From the NCBI GenBank assembly GCA_030430565.1, contig JAUIKS010000007.1, positions 248,001 to 312,000 of the forward strand: a DNA stretch of 64,000 nucleotides. The letters are read 5' to 3'. The notes beneath the pieces were generated by a model. It ran no database searches. It saw only the letters and a program-made list of their open reading frames with translations, and had not been told where the DNA came from. Positions 41,169 to 50,365 of this stretch are shown here, piece after piece (the first letter of the stretch is position 1; each line of letters opens with the position of its first letter). Made by a program: the position numbers and the translations under genes. The stretch comes from Polyangia bacterium. GTDB lineage: Bacteria; Myxococcota_A; Polyangia; Nannocystales; Nannocystaceae.

Positions 41169-41921
41169 TCAGCTCGCGCGCGTCGAGAACAGCTGGAAGT
41201 CGTCGCTGCGGATCAGCCTGGGATCGGGCGCTTCGGCCTCGGGCGAGTGCACGGTGAGCAGCAGGAAGTGCAGCGCGTCCGGGAACGCCTTTAAGAACAG
41301 GTTCGCGTTGCCGGGCTCGTTCTCGAAGGTCGCGACGACGCGGCCGTGGTACGAGCGGATGTCCGCGAGCGCGTCGTCTTTGAACGCCTTGTCGGACATT
41401 TCGAACGACGGCTTGAGGTGCAGCGTGCAGCGCCCGCGCCAGAACGGGAAGCCAGCGTCTCGCAGCGCGCGGACGGTGCCGACCTCCATGCCGCCGACGT
41501 GGCGCCCGGTGAGGTAGTAGATCATCGCGCCGCGTTGATGGCACGCCGTGACGAACTCGACGGCGCCAGGCAGCGGATCATCGTGCAGCACGTAGGGGTC
41601 GGTGAAGAAGCGCTCGCGCCAGAACCGGAGCAGCTCCTCGAGCAGCTCTTGGTTCTCGACGCCCTGGGCGCGGAGGCTCTCGCAGATGTTCCAGCCCATG
41701 TGCTCACGGCGAATCTGCGTCGCGAGCTCTCGCAGCTCGCCGTAGTCAGACTGCCGCCGCTCGACGAACTCGTGGAAGATCTGGAGGTTACGCGGCTCTG
41801 TGCTGAACAGCGTCGAGTCGAGATCGAAGACGATGAGCGGCAGCACGTCGTTGACGACCGCGCTCTCGATACGCTGCAGGACATCGCGAAGGCGAGGGCT
41901 GCCCATGGCGGTCCGGACCAT
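41169..41921 (-). CDS. HAD-superfamily phosphatase-like protein
   Basis: About 250 residues. The DLDSTLF motif near residue 31 supplies the nucleophile Asp, followed by the cap region and IYYLTGRHVGG (motif II Thr). The later EMSDKAFKDDAL and VATFENEPGN segments fit motifs III and IV. Small-molecule phosphatases of this class vary widely in substrate. Start ATG at 41921 preferred; ATG at 41906 and GTG at 41945 also fit. It abuts the convergent TIGR04552-like gene by 1 bp. Divergent from the transporter gene. Confidence 0.78.
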   Translation of the reverse strand: MVRTAMGSPRLRDVLQRIESAVVNDVLPLIVFDLDSTLFSTEPRNLQIFHEFVERRQSDYGELRELATQIRREHMGWNICESLRAQGVENQELLEELLRFWRERFFTDPYVLHDDPLPGAVEFVTACHQRGAMIYYLTGRHVGGMEVGTVRALRDAGFPFWRGRCTLHLKPSFEMSDKAFKDDALADIRSYHGRVVATFENEPGNANLFLKAFPDALHFLLLTVHSPEAEAPDPRLIRSDDFQLFSTRAS

Positions 41922-42010
41922 ACCCGCATTCGACGGGCGCGTCACCCAAGCTTGCCGGGCGCCGACCGGCCCCTGTATGGTGCGGATGCCTGGTGACCAC
42001 GGAGGGACCC

Positions 42011-43552
42011 ATGCCCATGGATGTGCTGTTGGCGGCCGCGGAGGCCTCGGGGGGAGCGTTCGCCTACCTCTCTACGTTGCTGCCGATCCTGCTGCTGCTG
42101 GTGCTGGTCGTCGTGGTGCTCTCGCGGCTGCCGAAGCTCGACCTGGGGCACACCGACGCGTATCGCCGCCGTCGCGTGTTCAACTGGTTGCCGCTCGGGC
42201 TGACCTACGCGTTCCTGTACATGGGTCGCTATAACCTGACGGTCAGCAAGAACGAGTTCGCGGAGCTGGGCCTGATGGACAACGCCGACTTCGGCGTGAT
42301 CTTCGGGATCGGCACCCTGACCTACGGCTTCGCGTTCCTGATCAACGGGCCGCTGACCGATCGCTACGGGGGGAAGCGGGCGATCTTGCTGGGCGCCGGC
42401 GGGTCGGCGCTCATGAACCTGTTGATGGGCTTGGCGACGGTCGAGGTCACCACGACGGGCGCCGCCGGGCCGTTGACCGCGACGCTCAACACCATCGGGC
42501 TGCCGTTCTTTGAGGCGTTGAACGCGTTTCGCGGGCTGTTCGGGCTCGCGGGCGGCGATGTCGAGCGCTCCGTGCTGCTGCCGGCGCTCTCGCTGCTCTA
42601 CGCCGGCAACATGTACTTTCAGAGCTTCGGCGCGGTGGCGATCGTCAAGGTCAACGCGCCGTGGTTCCACGTCCGCGAGCGCGGGGTGTTCGGCGCGATC
42701 TTCGGGATCCTGATCTCGCTCGGGGTGTACTTCGCCTACGACTGGGGCGGGCTGATCGTCCGCTTCTTGCCGACGCAGTACGTGTTCTTGATCCCCGCCG
42801 GGCTGCTGACGCTGTTCTGGGCGATCTGCTTCGTGCTGGTGCGCAACACGCCCGGGCAGGCGGGGTTTCGGGACTTCGACACCGGCGACGCGTCCTCGGG
42901 GGATGACGGCCCGCAGCTCGGCGCGCTGCAGGTGTTCCGGATGATGCTGACGAACCCGGTGATCTTGACGATCGCGTGCATCGAGTTCTGCTCGGGCTTC
43001 CTCCGGCAGGCGATCATGCAGTGGTACAAGATCTTCTCGAAGCAGGTCGGGATCGCCGACAGCTTCGTGCCTTCGAATTGGGGCCTGCTGCTGTGCTGCG
43101 CCGGGATCATGGGGGGGATGTTCGCCGGGATCATCTCGGACCACGTGTTCCAGTCACGGCGCGGGCCGGTCGTCGCGGTGCTCTACGGGATCATGCTGGC
43201 CGGCGCGGTCGTCATGATCTTCGCGCTGCAGACCGGCGCGCTGGGTTGGCTGGTGGTGTTCATGTCGATGGCGGTGATCGGCGTGCACGGCATGCTCTCG
43301 GGGACCGCGAGCATGGACTTCGGCGGGCGCAAGAACGCGGGCATCGCCGTCGGGATCATCGACGGCTTCGTGTACCTGGGGACCGCGGTGATGTCGTTTT
43401 GGTACGGCTGGCGGCTGCCGAGCGGCGAGGCGGCGAAGGACCCAGCGAATTGGAGCGAGTGGCCGGTGTGGATGATCCCGATCGCGCTGATCGGCTTCGT
43501 CTTGGCGCTGCGCCTGTGGAACTCGAAGCCGAGGCCGAAGGGCGCCGCGTAG
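42011..43552 (+). CDS. MFS transporter of the organophosphate:phosphate antiporter family
   Basis: 513 residues with about 12 membrane segments. The GRYNLTVSKNEFAELGLM and FGIGTLTYGFAFLINGPLTDRYGGKRAI segments match GlpT/UhpT-type antiporters, which exchange glycerol-3-phosphate or hexose phosphates for inorganic phosphate. The N-terminal membrane segment (about 20-38) is an addition. GGAGGGACCC precedes the ATG at 42011, deciding the start over upstream GTG. The specific substrate cannot be named. Followed by a hypothetical gene 34 bp away. Confidence 0.85.
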   Translation: MPMDVLLAAAEASGGAFAYLSTLLPILLLLVLVVVVLSRLPKLDLGHTDAYRRRRVFNWLPLGLTYAFLYMGRYNLTVSKNEFAELGLMDNADFGVIFGIGTLTYGFAFLINGPLTDRYGGKRAILLGAGGSALMNLLMGLATVEVTTTGAAGPLTATLNTIGLPFFEALNAFRGLFGLAGGDVERSVLLPALSLLYAGNMYFQSFGAVAIVKVNAPWFHVRERGVFGAIFGILISLGVYFAYDWGGLIVRFLPTQYVFLIPAGLLTLFWAICFVLVRNTPGQAGFRDFDTGDASSGDDGPQLGALQVFRMMLTNPVILTIACIEFCSGFLRQAIMQWYKIFSKQVGIADSFVPSNWGLLLCCAGIMGGMFAGIISDHVFQSRRGPVVAVLYGIMLAGAVVMIFALQTGALGWLVVFMSMAVIGVHGMLSGTASMDFGGRKNAGIAVGIIDGFVYLGTAVMSFWYGWRLPSGEAAKDPANWSEWPVWMIPIALIGFVLALRLWNSKPRPKGAA

Positions 43553-43586
43553 ATTCGCGCGCGGCGCGTAGATCCGCGCGCTCCGA

Positions 43587-44156
43587 GTGATTGTGTTCCG
43601 TCGCGGTCGTCGTCAGACTTGGCTCGTGGAGCTGCCGCCGGGGATCTTTATGGGCTTGTCGGCGCACGAGCGTCGGACCGTCGAGCTGTGGTGGGCGGCG
43701 ATCGACGAGGCGGCTCGTCGCGAGTTCTTGGCGCTCTGGAACCAACCTGACTCTTTGGCCACGAGCGAGGGTCACGGACGTCGCGGCGAGCTCGAGGGGC
43801 GAGGGCCGCGGACGATCGTCTTCGAGCTCCACGGCGTGTGGGTCGGCGAGCAGGAGGACGGGCCCACGGAGAGCGAGCTGTGGTGGCGGTACTTCTTTGA
43901 GCACGAGGTGGACCACCCGGGCACCTTCGACTGGATGCCGAAGTCGCGGGTTTTTCATCTCGGCTGTCGGGCGCACCCGGTCGCGCGAGCGGCGGTCAAG
44001 CGCGCGTGGATCCCGGCTGATTTTCGCTGCCCGCTGGCGCACGGTGATTGTCCGTGGCGCGCCGCGCTCGATGAGCAGCCCGGCAAGTCGATCCGCCTCT
44101 CGGTGCGGATTCGTCCGGTTCGGCGGACCGAGGCGGCGCTACGCGTGCTTGCTTGA
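43587..44156 (+). CDS. Hypothetical protein
   Basis: 189 residues, cytoplasmic, no membrane segment. Two parts: an N-terminal part with GIFMGLSAHERRTVELWWAAIDEAARREF and a C-terminal part with conserved-looking Trp, Cys and His (VFHLGCRAHPVARAAVKRAW, CPLAHGDCPW). The latter may be a metal site. I do not recognise a family. GTG start at 43587. Its last 18 bases overlap the convergent GGDEF gene. Confidence 0.55.
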   Translation: MIVFRRGRRQTWLVELPPGIFMGLSAHERRTVELWWAAIDEAARREFLALWNQPDSLATSEGHGRRGELEGRGPRTIVFELHGVWVGEQEDGPTESELWWRYFFEHEVDHPGTFDWMPKSRVFHLGCRAHPVARAAVKRAWIPADFRCPLAHGDCPWRAALDEQPGKSIRLSVRIRPVRRTEAALRVLA

Positions 44157-46382
44157 GGACCAGCGGATCACGCGGTTGCGACCGCCCTCTTTGCAGCGGT
44201 AGAGGGCCTGGTCGGCGCGCTCGATCAGCAGGCGTCGGGTGTCGCCGTCGCGCGGGTACTCGGCGATGCCCATGGAGAGCGTGACGTTGAACTGCTGCCC
44301 GGAGTCGCCGCGCATGATCTGGGCGGCGACCTCCTCGCGCAGCTCGTTGGCGAACACCTCGGCGCCGCGGCCGTCGGTGTCCGGGAGCACGATGACGAAC
44401 TCCTCGCCGCCGTAGCGGGCGACGATGTCGACCTTGCGGCTGCGGCCGGCGAACACCTGGGCGACGCGCTGCAGCACCGCGTCGCCGACCGGGTGCCCGT
44501 AGGTGTCGTTGACGCGCTTGAAGTGGTCGATGTCGGTGAGGATCAGCGAGTACTTTTGACCGGTTCGTTCGGCCAGGTCGTGGAGCGTCGAGAGGCGCTC
44601 TTGAAACGCGCGGTGGTTGGTGAGGCCGGTGAGGCCGTCGGTGGTCGCGCGCTGCTCCATCGAGGAGTACATGCGGGCGTTTTGCAGGCTGACGGCGACC
44701 TGGTGCGAGATCACGCGCAGCATCTCGCGGGTGGCCTCGTGAAAGCAGCGCGGCTGGCTGGCCGCGAGCGTGATCGCGCCGAGGACCTGGTCGCCGCGCA
44801 GCAGCGGGAGCACGAGCAGGCTGCGCGCGCGGGTGAGCCGGGTGCGGGGCGAGAACACCACCGCGTCGGGGTCGAATTTTCCGGCGTCCGCCGGCATCGT
44901 GTGGCGGTTCTTGATCGCCATCGCGACCAGCGCGATGCCGTCGTCAAACTCGAGGCCCTCGAGGCGCTGGGCGAGCCCGCGCCAGCTCTCGTCGTCGCCC
45001 GCTGTCACGGAGCGCGTGTGCACGGCGAGGACCGTGTGCTGCTGGACGTGCGCGTCGTAGTCGGTGATGACGGCGAGGTCGAAGCTGGCGATCGCGGCGA
45101 TCGCCGCGAAGGTCTTCTCGTAGACATCCTCGAGGGTGAGCGCCTCGCCCAGCAGCTCGCTCGCGCGATAGAACTGCTCTTGCTCGTACTTGTCGCGCTC
45201 GATGGAGGCGAGCGCGCGCTCCTGACGGACGACGCGGCTGACGTGACGCGCCGCGGTGAGCAGCTGGGCCTCGCAGGCGTCGTCGAAGCGCGCGCCGCCG
45301 TCGAGGCGATCGGCGCACAGGATGCCGATCAGCTGCCCGTCGTCAGTGACCGGCACGGCGCACAGCTCCCGCGCGTAGGCGTTGTCGGCGCGCGGCTCGA
45401 GCTGCTTGTAGTAGGGGGGCGGGCGGCTCGGCTGCAGCTGCAGGCGCAGCGGCTTCGCGTCGTGGAGGAGGGCCGCGAGCACGCCGGGGCTGGCGAGCGT
45501 GGCGCCGGCGCGGTGGAGTTGATCGGGGCGCTCGCAGGCGCCGAACTTGAGGGAGAGCGCGCGGGCGCGTGTGTTGCTCTCGCCGCTGGGGTGGACCCAC
45601 AGCAGCACGCAGGCGTGCAGCTCGAGGGCCTCGCGCAGCAGGCCGAGCGAGAAGCGCAGCTGCTCGTGGATGCCCTCGACGGCGCCCTGAGCCATGCGCG
45701 CTTCTTCCTCCTCGCGGCTGCAGCTGCGCTGCGCGAGCGGCTGACGTGAGGCGACGAGCCGGAAGTCGCGGGCCTCTCGGCGCATGCGCTCGAGCTCGGC
45801 GCGCACCGTCCGGTCGTGGTCGCTGCGCAGCCGCCGGACGAGGCTCGCGAGCACGAGCGAGTTGCCGGCGGCGAAGAAGCCGATGAAGGTCAGGTGGGCG
45901 GGCGCCCGGGCGCCGCCGGTGACGAGCTCGAGCAGGACGACCGCGGCGAGCCAGGTGATCGCGACGCCGCGCGAGCGGTGCAAGATCGCCAAAAACGAGA
46001 CCAGCGCGTAGAGCAGCGGGTAGAGGAAGCTGTGCGCGCCGCCGGTGAGATGGATGAGCGCGTAGGCGCCGGTGATCAGCACGAGGCCGAGCTCGAGCTC
46101 GCTGAGCTGCTCGAGGGACTGACGGTGGGGGATGTCCTCGAGGCCACGCGCGGGGGGGGCGAGCTCACGGCGAATCACGCGGGCGGTGACCGCGACGAAG
46201 GCGGCGAGCGCGGCCATCGCGATCCACTCGCCGCGGAGCAGCGAGCGCGTCGAGATGTGCCCGGTCGCGAGCGCGGCCCAGGTCAACGGCACGACGAGCA
46301 GGCCGCCGCGCTCGCGCAGGAGCGCGCGCAGGCGGAGCCCGCGGCGATGTGCCGAGGCCGATGCGACGCTTGGGCTGCTCAT
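44139..46382 (-). CDS. Membrane GAF-GGDEF diguanylate cyclase
   Basis: 747 residues. Four to six hydrophobic segments are in the first 190 residues. Two GAF-like domains span about 220-390 and 400-570 (the second with NLALITDYDAHVQQ-like features). The GGDEF domain has RYGGEEF at about 656-662, so it should synthesise cyclic-di-GMP, and the RKVD motif 5 residues upstream is the inhibitory I-site. Start ATG at 46382 overlaps the preceding FtsB-like gene by 4 bases, indicating translational coupling. Signals sensed by the GAF domains are unknown. Confidence 0.9.
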   Translation of the reverse strand: MSSPSVASASAHRRGLRLRALLRERGGLLVVPLTWAALATGHISTRSLLRGEWIAMAALAAFVAVTARVIRRELAPPARGLEDIPHRQSLEQLSELELGLVLITGAYALIHLTGGAHSFLYPLLYALVSFLAILHRSRGVAITWLAAVVLLELVTGGARAPAHLTFIGFFAAGNSLVLASLVRRLRSDHDRTVRAELERMRREARDFRLVASRQPLAQRSCSREEEEARMAQGAVEGIHEQLRFSLGLLREALELHACVLLWVHPSGESNTRARALSLKFGACERPDQLHRAGATLASPGVLAALLHDAKPLRLQLQPSRPPPYYKQLEPRADNAYARELCAVPVTDDGQLIGILCADRLDGGARFDDACEAQLLTAARHVSRVVRQERALASIERDKYEQEQFYRASELLGEALTLEDVYEKTFAAIAAIASFDLAVITDYDAHVQQHTVLAVHTRSVTAGDDESWRGLAQRLEGLEFDDGIALVAMAIKNRHTMPADAGKFDPDAVVFSPRTRLTRARSLLVLPLLRGDQVLGAITLAASQPRCFHEATREMLRVISHQVAVSLQNARMYSSMEQRATTDGLTGLTNHRAFQERLSTLHDLAERTGQKYSLILTDIDHFKRVNDTYGHPVGDAVLQRVAQVFAGRSRKVDIVARYGGEEFVIVLPDTDGRGAEVFANELREEVAAQIMRGDSGQQFNVTLSMGIAEYPRDGDTRRLLIERADQALYRCKEGGRNRVIRWSSSKHA

Positions 46383-46684
46383 GGTCGGGCCTTGGGCTTT
46401 TGGACCTCGAAGACGACCTCGGAGCGGTGGACGAGGTTGAGGTCCTCACGGGCGATGCGCTCGAGCTCGCGTGGGTCGTGCTTGAGCGCGGCGATCTCGG
46501 CGCGCAGGAGCGCGATCTCCTCGCGCAGCGCCGTGTTGTCACGCTCGAGCTGGGCCTGCTCGTCCTGCACGCGCTCGAGGTTCGGGGAGCGCGCGCCCTG
46601 GGTGTAGAGCTGCTGAGGCAAGAACGCGACCGCGCTCCCAAGGAGCGCGGCGAGCACGATGCGTTGGAGCCATGCCCACTTCAT
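46379..46684 (-). CDS. FtsB/DivIC-like septum formation protein
   Basis: 101 residues. A short cytoplasmic start, one membrane segment (about 9-24), then a coiled coil (RVQDEQAQLERDNTALREEIALLRAEIAALK) and the terminal region REDLNLVHRSEVVFEV, all as in FtsB/DivIC, which bridge FtsL and FtsQ in the division complex. The stop codon overlaps the start of the GGDEF gene (ATGA). It follows the ExbB/ExbD genes by 75 bp on the same strand, so the four may form one transcription unit. Confidence 0.82.
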   Translation of the reverse strand: MKWAWLQRIVLAALLGSAVAFLPQQLYTQGARSPNLERVQDEQAQLERDNTALREEIALLRAEIAALKHDPRELERIAREDLNLVHRSEVVFEVQKPKARP

Positions 46685-46759
46685 ACCGGCGCCGCCAAGG
46701 TATCCACGGCGGCGCGGGGGACCAAAAAACTGCCAAGAAACGGCCGAGGAGAAGCCGGG

Positions 46760-47188
46760 CTACTGCTTGCTCAGGATGCCCATCTTCTTGATGCCGCAGG
46801 CGCGCGCGATATCCATGGCCTTGACGACATTCTCGTGCTTGGTCGCGCGGTCCGCCTTGATGTTGACGGTGGCCGCGACGCCCTCGTCCTGGGCGTTGCA
46901 CAGGCGCATCTCGAGCTCGCGCATGTCGACGACCTTGTTGTCGATCTGAAACCGGCCGTCCTCGCTGATCTTGATGACGACCGCTTTCTTCTCGGTCACC
47001 GGCTCGCGGCTCTGGGCCTTCGGGAGCTGGAGGCGGAACGAGGACTCGTTGCGGAACGAGGCGGTGAGCAGGAAGAAGATCAGCAGCTGGAAGGTCACGT
47101 CGATCAGCGGCGTCAGGTCGATCGTGCCGTTGGCGACGCCGTTGCGACGGCGGCGCAGACCCCCGCGGGCTCCGCTGCGAAAGTTCAC
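46760..47188 (-). CDS. exbD: ExbD/TolR-type proton-channel component
   Basis: 142 residues. One membrane segment (TIDLTPLIDVTFQLLIFFLL) contains the proton-relevant Asp30. The periplasmic domain follows (VIKISEDGRFQIDNKVVDMRELEMRL...ADRATKHENVVKAMDIARACGIKKMGIL), typical of ExbD/TolR. GTG start at 47188, preceded by GGAGAG, overlaps the stop of exbB by 4 bases (GTGA). With the TonB-like protein it could energise outer-membrane transport, or act as TolR with TolQ in envelope integrity. Confidence 0.9.
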   Translation of the reverse strand: MNFRSGARGGLRRRRNGVANGTIDLTPLIDVTFQLLIFFLLTASFRNESSFRLQLPKAQSREPVTEKKAVVIKISEDGRFQIDNKVVDMRELEMRLCNAQDEGVAATVNIKADRATKHENVVKAMDIARACGIKKMGILSKQ

Positions 47189-47850
47189 GCGCTCTCCGTG
47201 GCTGGCGCGCTCTCGCGCGCGGAGCGTCGGGCGCTCTCCAGCAGGTTGACCAGGCCCATCGCGTCCTCCTCCATCTCGTTGACGAGGGTGTTCGCGCGGC
47301 CTTGGCTGACCCGGTAGAGCACCAGCATGATGATGCCGACCGTGATGCCGAAGGCGGTGGTGAGCAGCGCCTGCCAGATGCCCTGGGCGAAGGCGTCGGG
47401 CCCGGCCGTGCCGGAGGCGTAGGCGTCGACGAAGTCGCGGAACACGAAGATCATGCCGGTGACGGTGCCGAGCAGCCCGAGCAGCGGGGAGATGTTGGCG
47501 ATCGTGCCGATGATCTCGATGAACTTCTCCATCTGCGAGACCTCGCGCGCGCCGACCTCCTCGACCATCTCTTTGACATCCGCGCGGATCATGTCCTGCT
47601 CGAACGCGCGCAGGGCGGCCGCCATGACGAGCGCGATGCTCGAGCCGTTCTCTTCGCAGAGCAGGAGCGCGTCGGAGGTCTTGCCCTTGGCGACGAGCGC
47701 CCGGATTCGCTCCACGAACGCGCGTGGGAGCACCCTGCCGCGCTGTAGCGCCCACATCCGCTCGAGGAAGAATCCTACGCCGATGATGGAGGCCCCCAGG
47801 ATGGCCCACATCAGCGGGCCTCCCTGCTCAAAGAGTTCAGCAATGTCCAT
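47185..47850 (-). CDS. exbB: ExbB/TolQ/MotA-family proton channel protein
   Basis: 221 residues from the ATG at 47850. The family signature is present: a first membrane helix, then a cytoplasmic loop with RADVKEMVEEVGAREVSQMEKFIEIIGTIANISPLLGLLGTVTGMIFVF, then the final helix ITVGIIMLVLYRVSQG. The upstream TTG at 47868 is less likely. The stop overlaps exbD. The pair works as a proton-driven motor complex. Divergent from tRNA-Ala. Confidence 0.9.
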   Translation of the reverse strand: MDIAELFEQGGPLMWAILGASIIGVGFFLERMWALQRGRVLPRAFVERIRALVAKGKTSDALLLCEENGSSIALVMAAALRAFEQDMIRADVKEMVEEVGAREVSQMEKFIEIIGTIANISPLLGLLGTVTGMIFVFRDFVDAYASGTAGPDAFAQGIWQALLTTAFGITVGIIMLVLYRVSQGRANTLVNEMEEDAMGLVNLLESARRSARESAPATESA

Positions 47851-48080
47851 GGGGAGAGATGGGGCCAAACGACCCGCAGGGCATGATGCGCGGAGTGCCC
47901 GGTCTCCGCAAGGGGGTGGTCTGAACCGGCCGGCCGACTCCAGCGCGGGCGCGGCTCAGGGCGCGGGCGTGTTCGCTGCGGGGCGCCATGGAAGTTCGAA
48001 CCAACGCTTGACGAATCGTTCGGGCGTTGATAGACACCCGGTCCGCCGGCGGAGCGCTCGCTCTGTTCGGACCACAACTC

Positions 48081-48153
48081 GGGGGCATAGCTCAGCTGGG
48101 AGAGCGTCGCGCTGGCAGCGCGAAGGTCAAGGGTTCGATCCCCTTTGCCTCCA
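48081..48153 (+). tRNA. tRNA-Ala (GGC anticodon)
   Basis: 73 nucleotides. Acceptor stem GGGGGCA/TGCCTCC (one G-U), D-arm with CTCAGCTGGGAGAG, anticodon loop CTGGCAG with anticodon GGC, T-loop GGTTCGATCCC, and discriminator A. CCA is not encoded. Reads GCC and GCU alanine codons, which are abundant in this GC-rich genome. A T-rich terminator follows at once. Confidence 0.97.
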
Positions 48154-48160
48154 TCCAACA

Positions 48161-48194
48161 CCGGGCGAGGTCTCGATACCTCGCCCGGTTTTTT
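48161..48194 (+). terminator. Terminator after tRNA-Ala
   Basis: 11-bp perfect stem (CCGGGCGAGGT/ACCTCGCCCGG), 6-base loop, followed by six T. Clear Rho-independent terminator. Confidence 0.95.
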
Positions 48195-48265
48195 CGTGGT
48201 TTGGCGCCGGGGCGTCTCGAGAGCGTCTCGAGAGCTTCCCGGGTGGAACCGGGCGGGCGAGCGGG

Positions 48266-50104
48266 CTATTTCGGCGGCTTCGAGCGCACCTCGGGCGCCG
48301 TGAGCTCCTGGAGATCGGGCGCGCCGGGTGGTTTTTTGGGGGCGGCGAGCGCGTCGAGCTCGGCGAGCGCGTCACGGCTCGAGCGCGTCTCGGGGTGCCC
48401 CGGGCCGAGCAGCGACTCGCGGGTGGCGAGCGCGCGCTGCAGTCGCTCGCGCGCGGCCTCGTGGTCTCCGAGCCGCGCGAGCAGGCGCCCGAGGTTGTGG
48501 TCGGAGCGCGCGGTCTCGGCGTGCACCGGGCCGAAGAAGCGCTCGCGGATCGCGAGCGCGGCGCGGTGCAGCTCGAGCGCCCGGGTGAGCGCGGCCCGCT
48601 GGGCCGCTGGGTCGGCGCGCGGATCCTCGAGCTCGAGGATCGAGGCGATGTTGTTGAGGCTGACGGCGGTGTAGGGGTGATCCTCGCCGACCGTCGCGCG
48701 GCGAATCGCCAGGCCGCGTTCGAAGTTTTTTAAGGCGCGCTGGTTGTCTCCGAGCGCGCGGTGGACCGCGCCGATGTTGTTGTAGCTGGTCGCGGTGTCG
48801 GGGTGGTTCTCGCCGAGCAGCGAGAGCCGGATCCGCAGCGCCTCGCGGTGGATCTCAAGGGACTCTTCGAAGCGTCGCTGGTAGTAGAGCGCGCGCGCGA
48901 GGTTGTTGTAGGAGCGCGCGGTGTCGGGGTGGGCCGCGAGCGCGCGCATACGCAGGCTGAGCGCGCGGCGGTAGGCGGCCTCGGCCTGCGGGAGCCGTCG
49001 CATCGCCTCGAGCGCGGCGCCGGCGTAGTGCTCGCTCGAGGCGACGGCGGGGTGCTTGGGGCCGAGGCTGGCGACTCGGAGCGCGCGCGCCGTTCGGTGC
49101 TGGGCGAGCGCGCGCTCGTGCTCGCCGAGGTGCGCGAGCGCGCGGCCGAGCCCCTCGTGCGCGCGGGCGCGGTCGGGCGCGGCGGCCTCGGCCTGGCAGG
49201 TGAGGTCGAAGCCGGCGAGCGCGTCGATCGACTGCTCGTAGCGCGCGCGCGCCTCGGCGAACTCGCCCTGCTGACGGAGCTGATCGGCGAGCTCGAACAG
49301 CGCGAGGCCCCGCTCCCGCGAGACGGGGAGTGAGCGGAGCGCCCGCGCGCGCTCGACCGCGGCGCGGCGGAGCTCGAGCGCCGCCGCCGGATCGTCCGTG
49401 TGCTCCGCGAGGACGCGCGCGGCTCGGACGGCGTAGAGCGGGAGCGATCCTAGCTCGCCCGGGTGGCGGTCTTCGTCCATCGTCTGCTCGAGCGCCTCGA
49501 CGCGGGAGAGGAGCTCGCGCGCCTGCTCGTCGGCGTTCGGTCGACCTTTCTCGTAGGACAGGTCAATGCTGAGCGAGCGCAGCGCGAGGTCTTGCTCGCG
49601 TGGCGTCCGGGATGGATCGTAGTCGCGCTGCAGAGGCGCGACGCGGGCCTCGGCCGCGTCGCCGCGCCCGAGGGTGAGGTCGACGACGGCGCGCGCGAGC
49701 GCGTCGTCGAAGGCGTGATCGGGCGCCTCGTCGAGCGACCGCGCGGGCGCGTCGAGGGGGCAGCGCAGGAGCTGCTCGTGCACGCGCGCGGCCGCGAGCG
49801 GCACGCGCTCGAGCGTCTCGGCGTCGGACGAGCGCGCGGTCTCTGTGATCAGCTCGTCGAGGGCCGCGAGCGCGCGCTCGTGACAAGCCCCCAGCGATCG
49901 GTAGCGCGCGCGGGAGAGCGCACGCGTGGACATATCCGCGCACGCGCGTCTCCGCGCGCGGATCCAGTGACGGGCGAGCGCGTCGATCGCCGCGGTCGCG
50001 CGCGCGCTGAGATCGGCGGCGCGCTCCCCCGGATGTCGCGCGAGGGTGTTGGCGAGCGCGTCGCGACGCGACTCGTCCCAGCGCGTCGCCGTCGCCAGGT
50101 GCAC
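48266..50104 (-). CDS. TPR-repeat lipoprotein with kinase-associated module; N-terminus unresolved
   Basis: At least 612 residues from the GTG at 50104. The first part (about 40-120: ARHWIRARRRACADMSTRAL, then LERVPLAAARVHEQLLRC) resembles the linker module of myxobacterial Ser/Thr kinases, but no kinase domain is present. The second part is a run of about seven kinesin-light-chain-type TPRs (GENHPDTATSYNNIGAVHRALG, GEDHPYTAVSLNNIASIL). The true N-terminus is probably upstream: the same frame codes for a signal peptide with lipobox VLAC (Cys codon at 50165-50167), but no ATG, GTG or TTG precedes it in frame before a stop. See findings. Confidence 0.75.
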   Translation of the reverse strand: MHLATATRWDESRRDALANTLARHPGERAADLSARATAAIDALARHWIRARRRACADMSTRALSRARYRSLGACHERALAALDELITETARSSDAETLERVPLAAARVHEQLLRCPLDAPARSLDEAPDHAFDDALARAVVDLTLGRGDAAEARVAPLQRDYDPSRTPREQDLALRSLSIDLSYEKGRPNADEQARELLSRVEALEQTMDEDRHPGELGSLPLYAVRAARVLAEHTDDPAAALELRRAAVERARALRSLPVSRERGLALFELADQLRQQGEFAEARARYEQSIDALAGFDLTCQAEAAAPDRARAHEGLGRALAHLGEHERALAQHRTARALRVASLGPKHPAVASSEHYAGAALEAMRRLPQAEAAYRRALSLRMRALAAHPDTARSYNNLARALYYQRRFEESLEIHREALRIRLSLLGENHPDTATSYNNIGAVHRALGDNQRALKNFERGLAIRRATVGEDHPYTAVSLNNIASILELEDPRADPAAQRAALTRALELHRAALAIRERFFGPVHAETARSDHNLGRLLARLGDHEAARERLQRALATRESLLGPGHPETRSSRDALAELDALAAPKKPPGAPDLQELTAPEVRSKPPK

Positions 50105-50365
50105 GCCGGGGTCTCGGCACGCGCGCGCGCGGGGTCGCGGACCGCGAGATGGGAGCTGCGGCGCGCAGGCGAGGACGCCGAGCAGCGCGGCGAGGGCGAG
50201 GGCGAGGGTGAAGGTAGTGTGGTTGACCGCGACGGCGCGAGCATACCGTGCCTGTGGGTCAGGTAGGTCGCGCGCGCTCGCGGCGTGGAGACGTCAGCGT
50301 CGCGGTCACGGCGGTTGCGGTCGCTCACACCGGGTGGTACCAACACGAACGCTTGGGTCGCTCCT

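Noticed and set aside
46760..47809. 349-codon frame covering exbB and exbD
   Set aside because: Real exbB is in another frame; exbD starts at the GTG at 47188 overlapping the exbB stop.
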